NCBI RefSeq assembly: GCF_009707955.1
Contig: NZ_WMDQ01000001.1
Location: forward strand, 124,001 to 188,000
Reading direction: 5' to 3'
Source: Flavobacterium sp. LC2016-13
GTDB taxonomy: Bacteria > Bacteroidota > Bacteroidia > Flavobacteriales > Flavobacteriaceae
DNA length: 64,000 bases
Made by a program: the position numbers and the translations under genes. Below, one piece after another: positions 7,792 through 16,404 of this stretch. The notes beneath the pieces were generated by a model. The model was given only the letters and a program-made list of their open reading frames with translations, made no database searches and was not told the DNA's origin. Position 1 is the first letter of the stretch. Each line of letters opens with the position of its first letter.

Positions 7792-8679
7792 TTAAAGATG
7801 TTTTCCAATATGACCAATAAGAATTTTACCTTTTTCAATATCTTTATTTCCTTCATGGAAATAAATTCTACGATCATTGCTAAATGTTCCCTTATCGTCA
7901 ACACTAAGTTTTAAATGTATTTCGCAATACACATCTTCATCTTGTCCTTTTTCATTTGTAAATGGAAAAGTCATTGTCTTCTTTTTACTTATGTCTCCTT
8001 CTATTGAAGCAGGCTGTCCGTCATGACTATAAACGACATTAAATTTAGCTAATGTATTTACTCGGTTGTAGGGATTCGTTTTTGATGATGGAAATTTATC
8101 ATTCAATTCGGATAAATGGTGAATGACTCTTTTTACACAATCTGGGAATAACTTTTTTACAGTAGTTTTACAGTCCCTTTGAAAAAATAAAGCCTCGAAA
8201 TATATTTTACATTCCTCAATGAAAAAATCTGAATCTTTTGGATAAGTGCTTAAAAAAAATCTTTTAAACTTAAACCAACTGTCTATACCGTAAATTAACT
8301 GGTATTCCGGCAAAACATTTTCTATATTGTTAAATGCAATTAAACCGTAGCATTCATCTGTATTATGATTTGGCAGGTAGACTTCACAAATATCTTCTAT
8401 TGAATCAGTAGTTTCTTTTAATTCCCATATGATTCTTAATTGTTGAATTACATCTCTATCAATTCCTTGAATAGAAGGATTATTAAGAACATCGCTTATC
8501 GTTTTTTTATCAAAAATTTCTATATCATAAACATCTGGGTGACAAAAAATTTCATTTCCAGAAACTCCTCTTATCCTTCTTAAATCAATTGCAAAATTTT
8601 TAATCTTTTGTTCAATTTCTACTTGAGAAGCACCACTAAATTTAAAACTTTCGGGGACAATAAAAAAAGTAGCTTTCAT
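7792..8679 (-). CDS. Unknown third gene of DUF262/AAA operon, possible effector
   Basis: The start ATG at 8677-8679 (MKATFFIVPESFKF) fits best, immediately after the preceding gene, giving about 295 residues. I do not recognise a named domain. The C-terminal 60 residues (RIYFHEGNKDIEKGKILIGHIGKHL) form a beta-rich module ending in a short motif of a kind I associate with proteins next to ATPases in Bacteroidota accessory islands. It is the last gene of a tightly packed operon with the AAA protein (8681-9796) and the DUF262 protein. Its place suggests it is the effector or a partner of the ATPase, but nothing shows the activity. Confidence 0.6.
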   Translation of the reverse strand: MKATFFIVPESFKFSGASQVEIEQKIKNFAIDLRRIRGVSGNEIFCHPDVYDIEIFDKKTISDVLNNPSIQGIDRDVIQQLRIIWELKETTDSIEDICEVYLPNHNTDECYGLIAFNNIENVLPEYQLIYGIDSWFKFKRFFLSTYPKDSDFFIEECKIYFEALFFQRDCKTTVKKLFPDCVKRVIHHLSELNDKFPSSKTNPYNRVNTLAKFNVVYSHDGQPASIEGDISKKKTMTFPFTNEKGQDEDVYCEIHLKLSVDDKGTFSNDRRIYFHEGNKDIEKGKILIGHIGKHL

Positions 8680-8680
8680 A

Positions 8681-9796
8681 TCAATCACGGGAATATTTAA
8701 AAATCGAAGAGATATCAATATCCTGTTGATCGAAGAAACCAGCTGGCCAATGTTCTACTTTACCTTTTTCATTAATTTGTAATTCATAATGTTCAAATTC
8801 TTCATTAAAATATAAGATATTAATATCCAAATTATCTATTTCTATATCCTTATTTAGTGATGCTACTCGAAGTCCATTTAAGATGTGTTCGCTATGAGAC
8901 TCTATAAAAACCTGAACTCCCGTCGATGCAACCCTAGCAAAAAACTCACTAATTCTAGATTGAGCTCTCGGATGTAAATGCGCTTCTGGATTTTCTACTA
9001 TAATAACTTCTCCTGGCTTTGCTATCAATCCTGTAACAATTAACGGTAAAATATAACTGTAGCCAAATCCAATATTTATAGCCTTATAGGTTTTTCCATC
9101 TTTTTTATTGTTCATCAATAGACTCAAAACACTACTTTCATCTTCTTTACCTATCAAATTTAAGTTAGCACCATCTAAAATATAATTCAACCATTCTTCT
9201 GTTTGGTTCACAATCGAATAAGAATCTTTCCCTAAATATAATTTTTCATCTACGGTTAAATCCAATTTTTCGGAATAAAATAATACATTAATCGCATATT
9301 CTCCCTTAGCTCCGGTATGAATACTTTTAGGGATTGAAATTTTTTCTACATACTTTTTCGGACCAATTCTATCCGCAGATACATAGTGTATGTTTTTAAA
9401 GAATGTTGAAATTTGCTTAACATTTAATCTATTCTTATCATAATTGATCATTGCATTTAATGTCAAGTTATCGTGCTCATTTTCCTTAATTACATACTGA
9501 ATTTGTGTATCAAATCCAATGTTTATCTCAAATCCAATATAAATATCTCTTTGAGTTGTATAACTGTTTTTGATATCTGCATAACCGCCTAATTCAATAT
9601 AGGAACTATTAAGATAAATAGGGTTTTCTTCTTTTTCCCAAACATTCCAATTTGATTGAGTAATTACTAAAATAGATTGTAGCAACGATGATTTTCCTCT
9701 TCCATTGATACCTGTTAACAGATTTAATCTTTTGGTATTGAAAATAGTTTCATCATTAAAACATTTAAAATTTCTAAGAATAACTTTATTAATCAT
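8681..9796 (-). CDS. AAA ATPase, OLD/DUF3696-like
   Basis: The 371-residue protein starts with the SMC/RecF-like signature IxNFKCF and a Walker A at residues 29-37 (GINGRGKSS). Near the C-terminal third comes VIIVENPEAHLHP (Walker B with D-loop) and then ESHSEHILNGLRVA, typical of the DUF3696/AAA15 group related to OLD ATPases. No TOPRIM nuclease domain follows. It overlaps the DUF262 gene by 8 bases and abuts the third gene. ATPases of this group often act as sensors or regulators in anti-phage systems, which is the inferred role here. Confidence 0.8.
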   Translation of the reverse strand: MINKVILRNFKCFNDETIFNTKRLNLLTGINGRGKSSLLQSILVITQSNWNVWEKEENPIYLNSSYIELGGYADIKNSYTTQRDIYIGFEINIGFDTQIQYVIKENEHDNLTLNAMINYDKNRLNVKQISTFFKNIHYVSADRIGPKKYVEKISIPKSIHTGAKGEYAINVLFYSEKLDLTVDEKLYLGKDSYSIVNQTEEWLNYILDGANLNLIGKEDESSVLSLLMNNKKDGKTYKAINIGFGYSYILPLIVTGLIAKPGEVIIVENPEAHLHPRAQSRISEFFARVASTGVQVFIESHSEHILNGLRVASLNKDIEIDNLDINILYFNEEFEHYELQINEKGKVEHWPAGFFDQQDIDISSIFKYSRD

Positions 9797-10913
9797 TGGT
9801 GTTTTGTTTTAGTATATCTTCAGCAAGACGAAACCTGTCTTCTACTTTTGTTTTACTATTTGTAGAACGCGTCACAGCATCATAATAAATATTATCTTTT
9901 ATAAGTTTGTTATAATTTTTTTTAAGTAAAGCCTTATTTCTATCAATAAAATCATCGGTCATTTTGGATATTGAATAACAAATAGTTTCGAAAATTGCCA
10001 TGTTAATAGTTCCTCTTGTTCTGTCGGTTGCTATTCTAAAATTTTTATCACCCCATATTTTATATGTCCATTCCATAACTCTTTTAAAATCGTCTTCTAT
10101 CAATTGAATTTTTTCATCATCCCACATATTGATTTTTTTCATAGCATTTTCAATAAAAACACTTAAATTTCCATCATATTTGTTTTTAAAATCAAAGTGA
10201 TTGAATGCAATGTATCTCAAAATCAGCTCTCTGTCTTTCATTCGAATATGACTCACTCCATTAGAAATTGCTTTTTTAAAATAATCTTTTTCTGAGAGAT
10301 CTTTTAACAATCTTGTAGACTTACCAATATAAATGCAGTTTCTAACTTCCTGCCTGTTTAACTGTGTACCTCCCGTATTAATTCTATTGAATAAATCATA
10401 GACAACCTCCATTGGCGTAGAAGGTTTTAAGACAAAGATATTCAACTTTTTATCTTCGAATTTTGTACGTAGAATTTCTGGCAATTCTGCAAATGTACAA
10501 TCATTATACTGCGGAATAGCATCTAATTCAGTTAGCTTAAATTGATTCTTATAAAAAAACTCAAGAGTTGATGTCCGTTGTAGCCCATCAATAATCATAT
10601 ATTTAGATTCTGCAGTATTACCTTTTTTTTCAATTATCTCATTTAAATAAATAAAAGGAATTGGAAAATTAAGCAGTATAGATTCTATGAATTTAGATTT
10701 AGACTTATCCTTCCAGACCAAATTTCTCTGAAAGTCAGGTTGTGTGATAATTTTACCTTTCTCTTTCTGGCGTAAATATTCAAATACAGAAAATTGTTCT
10801 GCACTCATATCTAAATCATTCAGAGTAGGTTCATAAGGATATAAACTAGATTTCGAATCATCCGATGAATCGTCACTGTCTAGTACTATAATTTTTTCTT
10901 CGTTTTCTGCCAT
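9789..10913 (-). CDS. DUF262 (ParB/sulfiredoxin-fold) protein
   Basis: The 374-residue protein has the DUF262 hallmarks: PDFQRNLVWKD (residues about 59-69), IIDGLQRTSTL (about 107-117) and FNRINTGGTQLN near 176. DUF262 is the nucleotide-hydrolysing half of GmrSD-type modification-dependent restriction enzymes, but here no DUF1524 HNH nuclease half is present. An acidic Asp/Ser-rich N-terminus precedes the domain. It leads a three-gene operon preceded by a strong palindrome at 10957-10985. A sensing or NTPase role within a defence operon is inferred. Confidence 0.8.
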   Translation of the reverse strand: MAENEEKIIVLDSDDSSDDSKSSLYPYEPTLNDLDMSAEQFSVFEYLRQKEKGKIITQPDFQRNLVWKDKSKSKFIESILLNFPIPFIYLNEIIEKKGNTAESKYMIIDGLQRTSTLEFFYKNQFKLTELDAIPQYNDCTFAELPEILRTKFEDKKLNIFVLKPSTPMEVVYDLFNRINTGGTQLNRQEVRNCIYIGKSTRLLKDLSEKDYFKKAISNGVSHIRMKDRELILRYIAFNHFDFKNKYDGNLSVFIENAMKKINMWDDEKIQLIEDDFKRVMEWTYKIWGDKNFRIATDRTRGTINMAIFETICYSISKMTDDFIDRNKALLKKNYNKLIKDNIYYDAVTRSTNSKTKVEDRFRLAEDILKQNTND

Positions 10914-10956
10914 AAGTTAAAACTATTTACTACAAATTTATAATAATAAATTTAAG

Positions 10957-10985
10957 TAATCACATTGTTAGTTACAATGTGATTA
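10957..10985. promoter_or_regulatory. Perfect palindrome upstream of DUF262 operon
   Basis: TAATCACATTGT (10957-10968) and ACAATGTGATTA (10974-10985) are perfect 12-bp inverted arms with a 5-base spacer. The site is 44-72 bp upstream of the start codon and could bind a regulator dimer. A second palindrome (TATAACTA / TAGTTATA) lies at 11013-11030. No regulator gene is adjacent. Confidence 0.5.
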
Positions 10986-11053
10986 GAAGTATGCATTTTA
11001 TAAATTTAAAACTATAACTAAGTAGTTATATTTAATTATGCAGATCGTAAAAA

Positions 11054-11929
11054 TTAAATAATAGGAAAATATCTATTGATCAATTCTCTCTGCTCTAACA
11101 TATTTACTTTTATATATTTTTCAGTCGTGCCAGGCCATTTATGCCCTGCCAGTTCCTGCGCCCTTTCCAAAGGGATGTTCTTTTCATTAAGCCAATTACA
11201 TATCACGCTCATTCTGATTGTCTGAGGATTTAATTTCCTGTCAGGAAATAAATTTCTTAATGGCTCAATCATGGCATGAATACTGTCAACTGTAATGGGT
11301 CTGCCAAGTTTGGTCAATATGAACTTATCTGTTTTTCCCTTAAGCAGTTCAGGATAAGTTTCATTAATATAATTATGAAACAGTATCATTTGTTTAGGCA
11401 CAAGTTCCATTGTCCGTTTGTTGAGATTCACAGAACCTTTTATATAGATTGTGCCGTTGTCCAGATCAATATCTTTTAATGTCAGCCTGACTATCTCATC
11501 ACTTGCAAGTCCCTGATAAATCAGCAGGGATATCAAAACATTGTTTCGTATATCCAGATGCTTATAGCGGTTCTCACGTTCCATTAAAAGCTGTAATTCC
11601 ACACTGTTAAATAAATCCTGTACCTGAATGGTTTGATTTCCTTTAATCTTTATATTAAGCTTTCGGCACGGATGGTCATTTCTATAACCATACATCACCA
11701 GATAGTCATAATACTTTTTAAGGGCTGACAATATTCTTACTCGGTACTGGGTATTGGACTGCTTTTTATTCACTTTCTCCATATAGTTCACCACATCTTT
11801 ATATTGGTATCGTTTTGCCTTTGGATTGGTCTTTAAAAAATGATTGATGGTGTACAGGTAACTTTCTGCTGTCGATTCAGATAGTATTCCTTTAAGGTAA
11901 TTTTCAAGATCAGGTTTCTGATTTTCCAT
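11054..11929 (-). CDS. Tyrosine recombinase with altered active site, module B
   Basis: The 291-residue protein has a SAM-like N-terminal domain and the catalytic fold. The first arginine box reads YQGLASDEIVRL (Arg replaced by Ala), and the H-x-x-R box reads NPQTIRMSVIC (His replaced by Gln). The last boxes persist (AGHKWPGTTEKYI). The gene follows 11 bp after the intact recombinase at 11941-12858, so the two form an intact/degenerate pair. A structural or regulatory role in synapsis is more likely than strand cleavage, though the Tyr and second Arg are kept. The matching gene of module A would lie beyond the window start. Confidence 0.75.
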   Translation of the reverse strand: MENQKPDLENYLKGILSESTAESYLYTINHFLKTNPKAKRYQYKDVVNYMEKVNKKQSNTQYRVRILSALKKYYDYLVMYGYRNDHPCRKLNIKIKGNQTIQVQDLFNSVELQLLMERENRYKHLDIRNNVLISLLIYQGLASDEIVRLTLKDIDLDNGTIYIKGSVNLNKRTMELVPKQMILFHNYINETYPELLKGKTDKFILTKLGRPITVDSIHAMIEPLRNLFPDRKLNPQTIRMSVICNWLNEKNIPLERAQELAGHKWPGTTEKYIKVNMLEQRELINRYFPII

Positions 11930-11940
11930 TGTTTTAGTTT

Positions 11941-12858
11941 TTAAAAATTTACAACCGGCTTTCTTTTCTTGTTCTGAACAGCGTATATATAAGTAGTATT
12001 GATCTGGGTATGTCCTAGAAAACTTCGTATAAAATCAATTCCTGCGTTATTCTCTGCCAGATGGTATGCAATGCTGTGGCGAAGACAGTGAAGTGTGATC
12101 TCTTTCTGGATAAGTTCAAATTTCCCCGTCTGCTCAATCATTTTGTTTAAGATCTCATTGAGGTTTTCACCTGTTGATCTTCTGCCCCTGCTGTTAATGA
12201 AAAAGGCTTCCTCGTTCTGGTTTTTCCCTGAAAGTCTTTCAGGTCTTTCATTCCTGATGTATTTTTTTAAGTATTCCAGAACCGTATCACTCATAGGCAC
12301 TTCACGTCTTTTGTTTCCTTTTCCCTGCCTCACTACAATCATTCCTTTGCTAAGGTTTACATCTTTTACATCAAGATTTGCAATCTCTGATCTTCTGAGT
12401 CCACACCCGTAGGCAATTGAAAGTAGGGCTTTCTCCATTTCATTCTCGGCATGCTGGTAAACCAGTTTTATTTCTTCTATAGTAAGGATATTTCTTGCCT
12501 TCTGCGTTCCTGCTGTAATCGAAGGCACATAATAACCGTTTTGGATTTCTTTATTTTCAAGTAAGTATAACTGAAAAAGCCCCTGTATAAAAAGATGAAA
12601 TTTAATACTGCTCTCTGACAGAACTCCGTTTCCTCTTCGCTTGGGTCTTGAGATAAGATATTCTAAGTACTTTACAGATTCTTTTGAAGTTACATTCTGG
12701 ATTTTAGTAATTCCGGATTCTTCAAGCCATATTAAAAATTCCGTTATGATGTTTTTGTAAAGATTTGACTTTCCCTGTTTGTAATTCCGGACTTTCACAA
12801 ATTTGTCAAATGCCCCTGCGAGCCTTTGAAAGTCTTTGGATTGAATAGTTTTTTTCAT
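11941..12858 (-). CDS. Tyrosine recombinase (XerD-like), module B
   Basis: The 305-residue protein has a core-binding domain and a complete catalytic set: Arg in AYGCGLRRSE, H-x-x-R in LHCLRHSIAYHL, His in LGHTQINTT and Tyr in YIYAVQ. It is a close paralogue of the truncated gene at 1-817. It is followed by an active-site-altered recombinase (11054-11929) and preceded by the palindrome-rich gap at 12923-13000 and the module ATPase. It is the likely catalytic subunit for integration or excision of module B. Confidence 0.85.
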   Translation of the reverse strand: MKKTIQSKDFQRLAGAFDKFVKVRNYKQGKSNLYKNIITEFLIWLEESGITKIQNVTSKESVKYLEYLISRPKRRGNGVLSESSIKFHLFIQGLFQLYLLENKEIQNGYYVPSITAGTQKARNILTIEEIKLVYQHAENEMEKALLSIAYGCGLRRSEIANLDVKDVNLSKGMIVVRQGKGNKRREVPMSDTVLEYLKKYIRNERPERLSGKNQNEEAFFINSRGRRSTGENLNEILNKMIEQTGKFELIQKEITLHCLRHSIAYHLAENNAGIDFIRSFLGHTQINTTYIYAVQNKKRKPVVNF

Positions 12859-12922
12859 TGTATTTTTCTCTTAATTACTGTAGTTTTTCTCTGCTTTTTT
12901 AAAGTTTACGCTTTCGCACCTT

Positions 12923-12999
12923 CTGGAACGCGGAACACCAGTATCGTATGGTCAGTGTTTGCTGGGCTTCCAGCGTTCCGCTGGTGTTCCGTGGTGTTC
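12923..12999. repeat. Clustered inverted GGAAC repeats, module B
   Basis: GGAACACCAG (12932-12941) is perfectly inverted against CTGGTGTTCC (12981-12990). Extra GGAAC/GTTCC copies flank both arms (GGAACG at 12925, GCGTTCC near 12973, GTGTTCC at 12993-12999). The same kind of site lies at 882-928 in module A at the same place. Confidence 0.5.
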
Positions 13000-13025
13000 C
13001 ACTTTTTAGTTTTCGTTGTTTTCTT

Positions 13026-14696
13026 TTAGAATTCTTCAAGCTGTCGGTGCAGTTCTTTTCTAATTTTGGCTTTTAGTCTGGTAATATCATCCCAGTATGA
13101 AATCGTGAATTTTAATCCCCTGTTGTATGAGCCTTCCACTGCCTGAATGTATTCGAGTTCCTGCAGTAAGTGCATGTAACGGAATGTAGCAGTTTTGCTG
13201 ATATTAAGCCCCTGTCTGATCTCCCTTGCCGTAAATTTCTTTGATGTTCCTTCTTTCTGTTTTTTCAGAAACTCTTTCAGGTTTTCAAAGAACTGTCTGG
13301 TGCTTTTATCAAGCTCATCCACTTTGATAATAATGGAACTAAAGAAAATATCAACGGCAGATTTGACATCTACTTTGTCAGTTATAAGTCTGCCTTTTGT
13401 ATCTGTCTTTCTCTGATACTGGTGCAGGATTGTAATCTGTGAAACAAAATTTTGAAACTGTGAATTTAATCTTCTCAGCATTCTGGCTTCCATCGGAAGG
13501 CTGAGCTTATCAGCATAAGGATTTACAACCTCATAAGATTTCAGAACTCGCATTACATTTCTTAAAAGCTGTTTTGCGTGTTCTTCCTTTTCGCTGTCGG
13601 ACTGTCCCGCTGTTTTCAGGTTCTGTTTTTTAATAATCCTGAGTGTCTGCTGTTGGCTTTCATCAACGCCTACGATTACCGAACGGCTCATGTTGTCGTA
13701 GTACACCTCGGCTTTTGTGGTTGTGGTAAGGCTGGCAAAATGAGCATGCACCTGTTTGATTTTTCCCCTGTTGTTGCCGAATATATCTTTGACCACGGTC
13801 GAGCTGGTCAGGAATTTGGCGGACTGCATTTCCCTGAAAGCATACTGCGCCTCTTCATCAAGACCGTCAAAATCCTGAATGATAATCAGCTTGTTGATTA
13901 GTTCCTTGTCTCTGTAGTGATAGAGCGATTTGCTTGTAATGCGGGTCATGTTCATCACATCTTCCTGAGGCATGCATCCTGCAATTCCGTTGATCAGATG
14001 GCTTTTCCCTTCTCCGCTTGATCCTTGGACAAGTCCGTGCATCAGGTAAGGCATTTTATAACTCGATGCCAGAATAAAAATCAGGATTCTGTTTTCTTCT
14101 TCCCCGACAATGCCGTTCTGCTCCAAAAGTCTGTTTATGTTTTCCAGCAGTTTGGGTTTAGTAAGAAAGGTAACAGCCTTTTCCTGCGCCAAAGGCGTAA
14201 GCTCCTTTTCCGCATAACGCTCCGCCATTGGGTTGATCTCCGCTTCAAATAAGGCTTCCCTGTGCTGTTCCAGCAGATCGGTAAGCGTTACTAAATCCTT
14301 TTCAAGATTATCATAATCAAAGCCCTGTTTTTCCGAAAAATCTGTGCACTGGCTCTGCACGCTCGAAAAATCAAACAAATCGATTTTAAGCCTGTGCTTT
14401 CTGTTTGTATTGTATTCCACAATCTGAAGGGAAATTCTCAGATTTCCTAAATCCATCGGCAGGTTTCCCAGAACAAAGAAAGTTCCACAGAGCCCTTTAT
14501 AGCTTATCTTGTAGCCATTGACAATCTGCAGTCCTTCGCCAGCTTTTTCCGTTTTGGCGCTTTTCAAAAGATTCGATATTCCTTCTGTCCCATAATTGAC
14601 CCACATATCATTGAGGCTGTGCCCCTCAGGCAGTTCCACTATAGATAGTGGAACATCGGGTCTTAACTCCTGCATCTGTAATCTGATCTTTTCCAT
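13026..14696 (-). CDS. AAA-type ATPase with N-terminal Toprim tail and C-terminal winged helix, module B
   Basis: At 556 residues it is similar along its length to the protein at 931-2613. It opens with a Toprim-tail-like LPEGHSLNDMW, has a P-loop at about 225-233 (GSSGEGKSH), a Walker B region (IIQDFDGLDEE) and a C-terminal winged helix (TAREIRQGLNISKTATF). The upstream primase-like gene stops 4 bases before this ATG, exactly as in module A. It is probably the replication or processing ATPase of the module. The family name is not known to me. Confidence 0.7.
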   Translation of the reverse strand: MEKIRLQMQELRPDVPLSIVELPEGHSLNDMWVNYGTEGISNLLKSAKTEKAGEGLQIVNGYKISYKGLCGTFFVLGNLPMDLGNLRISLQIVEYNTNRKHRLKIDLFDFSSVQSQCTDFSEKQGFDYDNLEKDLVTLTDLLEQHREALFEAEINPMAERYAEKELTPLAQEKAVTFLTKPKLLENINRLLEQNGIVGEEENRILIFILASSYKMPYLMHGLVQGSSGEGKSHLINGIAGCMPQEDVMNMTRITSKSLYHYRDKELINKLIIIQDFDGLDEEAQYAFREMQSAKFLTSSTVVKDIFGNNRGKIKQVHAHFASLTTTTKAEVYYDNMSRSVIVGVDESQQQTLRIIKKQNLKTAGQSDSEKEEHAKQLLRNVMRVLKSYEVVNPYADKLSLPMEARMLRRLNSQFQNFVSQITILHQYQRKTDTKGRLITDKVDVKSAVDIFFSSIIIKVDELDKSTRQFFENLKEFLKKQKEGTSKKFTAREIRQGLNISKTATFRYMHLLQELEYIQAVEGSYNRGLKFTISYWDDITRLKAKIRKELHRQLEEF

Positions 14697-14700
14697 TTTA

Positions 14701-15264
14701 TCACCGCTTAAAGATTATTATCACTTCCAGTTCATATAACGATTTAATAACTTCTAAATGCTGTTCGAGCAGTTCCCCGTCATGAAGCGCTATAACGGCT
14801 TCCCTCTGATCCAGTACTTTACTCTGTATTAAACTTGCGCAGTCAATGACTGTCGGAGCTAAGTATAATTTCTTGGTAAGGGGATGCGGATAGGCGGGGT
14901 AGATTCCTTCAATGTTCAGGTAATCCTGCTTTTTTTCATCCAGATCAAAACGCAGTGCGAAAAAATTCACAATCCTGCTGTTTCTGTCAAGAAGAGGAAA
15001 AATAAGCCCGTAACGTCCAAAGACGGTATAGGCCGTAAAGGAATCATCCCGAACTCCCGCATCGCTTTTTGTAATTACGCCGAGTTTTTCAAACGCATCC
15101 TTGGACTCAAGGGTTTTACGGTGATGGAACTGGCCTGAATTGAAGCCGATCCGAAGATCTGAATATTCCAGTCCGATACTCTTAAGGTACTGCTTGGGCT
15201 TTAAAGCCTTGGCACTTCGGATTCCTGTCTCGAAAGACCGGAATAGTGTTTCTAAAGTTTCCAT
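14701..15264 (-). CDS. Primase-like protein with truncated Toprim domain, module B
   Basis: The start at 15262-15264 (METLETLFRSFETG) matches the paralogue in module A; a longer frame to 15327 adds 21 residues without homology. The core (FGRYGLIFPLLDRNSRIVN) is primase-like and the C-terminus (TVIDCASLIQSK, then EVIIIFKR) is the first half of a Toprim fold with no DxD motif. The rest of that fold appears at the start of the next gene, 4 bases on. Similar sequence and an identical break point in both modules show the split predates their duplication. Confidence 0.6.
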   Translation of the reverse strand: METLETLFRSFETGIRSAKALKPKQYLKSIGLEYSDLRIGFNSGQFHHRKTLESKDAFEKLGVITKSDAGVRDDSFTAYTVFGRYGLIFPLLDRNSRIVNFFALRFDLDEKKQDYLNIEGIYPAYPHPLTKKLYLAPTVIDCASLIQSKVLDQREAVIALHDGELLEQHLEVIKSLYELEVIIIFKR

Positions 15265-15747
15265 AAATATTGATGCTTTCCATTTTGTCGGAGATAAGGC
15301 GACCGAAGCCGTTTGGCAGTACTGCATTATATCAAAGAAGTATTAAAGTCTTCCTGTAAATATAAATATGTGTTTTTGAAGCTGTAGAAAAATTGGCACT
15401 GCCGGCACTGTTTGTCTTGTAAAGTCACAATGTACAAGACAATTTGTTTTCAGATATGATATTATTCTGCAAACCTGCAGAAGGTATGGACGAAATAGAT
15501 TGAGTCCGCAACAGCGGACTTTTATGATTCCGTAAACTACGGGGAGGTGATCTTATGTGATTGATAAAAAAGGTGATATGAAACATGACTTCGGAACTGC
15601 ATTTTTGCAATTGCAGGCAATTAAAAAAATCACAGCAATGTATGCTATCAATTTTTTATATACGGTACATTGAAAATCGTGTTTCATACATTGGGCACAA
15701 ATAAACATTTGCTTAGATCAGTCTCACTTGCAGTTTTCGCTGTAATA
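15265..15747. other. Gene-free region with hairpins, candidate oriT
   Basis: No gene is seen. It holds TTGTCTTGTA/TACAAGACAA (15412-15421 and 15433-15442, perfect 10-bp arms), AGTCCGC/GCGGACT (15503-15520) followed by T residues, CCGTA/TACGG (15530-15542), and the 11-mer TACGGGGAGGT (15538-15548) also found at 5951-5961. A cluster of inverted repeats ending in a GC-rich conserved core beside mobA is the pattern expected of a transfer origin; this is inference. Confidence 0.4.
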
Positions 15748-16185
15748 TCAGGAATCTTTTCTCAGGTGTTTTTGTTCAAATTCCTCGGTTAGCTGTATGA
15801 TTTTTTTGGACAGGACGGCTAATTCTATTGTCTGTTTTTCCAGCTTGTACAGATATGCAGAAGCTTTCTTTTCGGAAAATTTCTGATATAAAAGCTTTAC
15901 AACCTGATTGTAGTTTACCCCGACAGCCCTAAACTGGCTGTAAAAAGAGGTCAGGCGCATATAATAATCCATTGTGGCTTTATCGATCCTGACTGTTTTA
16001 ACCCCCTTCTGAAATACGCAGGCTGTAATAAAATGCGCCATTACATGCATTCCTGATACTTCAAAGAGAGTCAGGAAACGGGCGTTTTCTTCTGCAGTAA
16101 GGCTGATGGAATAGCGGTGCACTGCAGGATCTGTTTTGGAAGGCCTTCCTCCTTTGTGCGGATTCTTTTTCTCTTCATTTTCCAT
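15748..16185 (-). CDS. mobA: Mobilization accessory protein MobA (Bacteroidota type)
   Basis: The 145-residue protein starts with a GRPSKTDPAVHRYSISL segment, then TAEENARFLTLFE, FITACVF and FYSQFRAVGVNYNQVVKLLY. These are hallmarks of the MobA/MobC-type relaxosome accessory proteins of Bacteroidota conjugative elements, which bind oriT through a ribbon-helix-helix fold. In those elements the relaxase gene mobB normally follows directly. Here the next 420 bases on that strand hold no relaxase, so mobA is an orphan, probably a remnant of a larger transfer region or able to use a relaxase in trans. Confidence 0.8.
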   Translation of the reverse strand: MENEEKKNPHKGGRPSKTDPAVHRYSISLTAEENARFLTLFEVSGMHVMAHFITACVFQKGVKTVRIDKATMDYYMRLTSFYSQFRAVGVNYNQVVKLLYQKFSEKKASAYLYKLEKQTIELAVLSKKIIQLTEEFEQKHLRKDS

Positions 16186-16404
16186 GGCTTCAATTTAATG
16201 GTATTGCTTAAGTCCAATATATCCGATAACTGGCAGTTAAAACTCAATTTGGAATTAATTGGAAGTGCTTAGCAGTATTTGGCATAACTGCCCCATACTG
16301 TCTTATATCTTTCTCATTGGCCTTCCCTCGCCAAATAAAGCCATCAGAAGACACTTCATAAGAGCAGAACTTTTTCAGAATTAATTTTCTGAAAACATGA
16401 AATT

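Noticed and set aside
15327..15747. mobB relaxase after mobA
   Set aside because: No reading frame with a relaxase motif exists in this gap on either strand.
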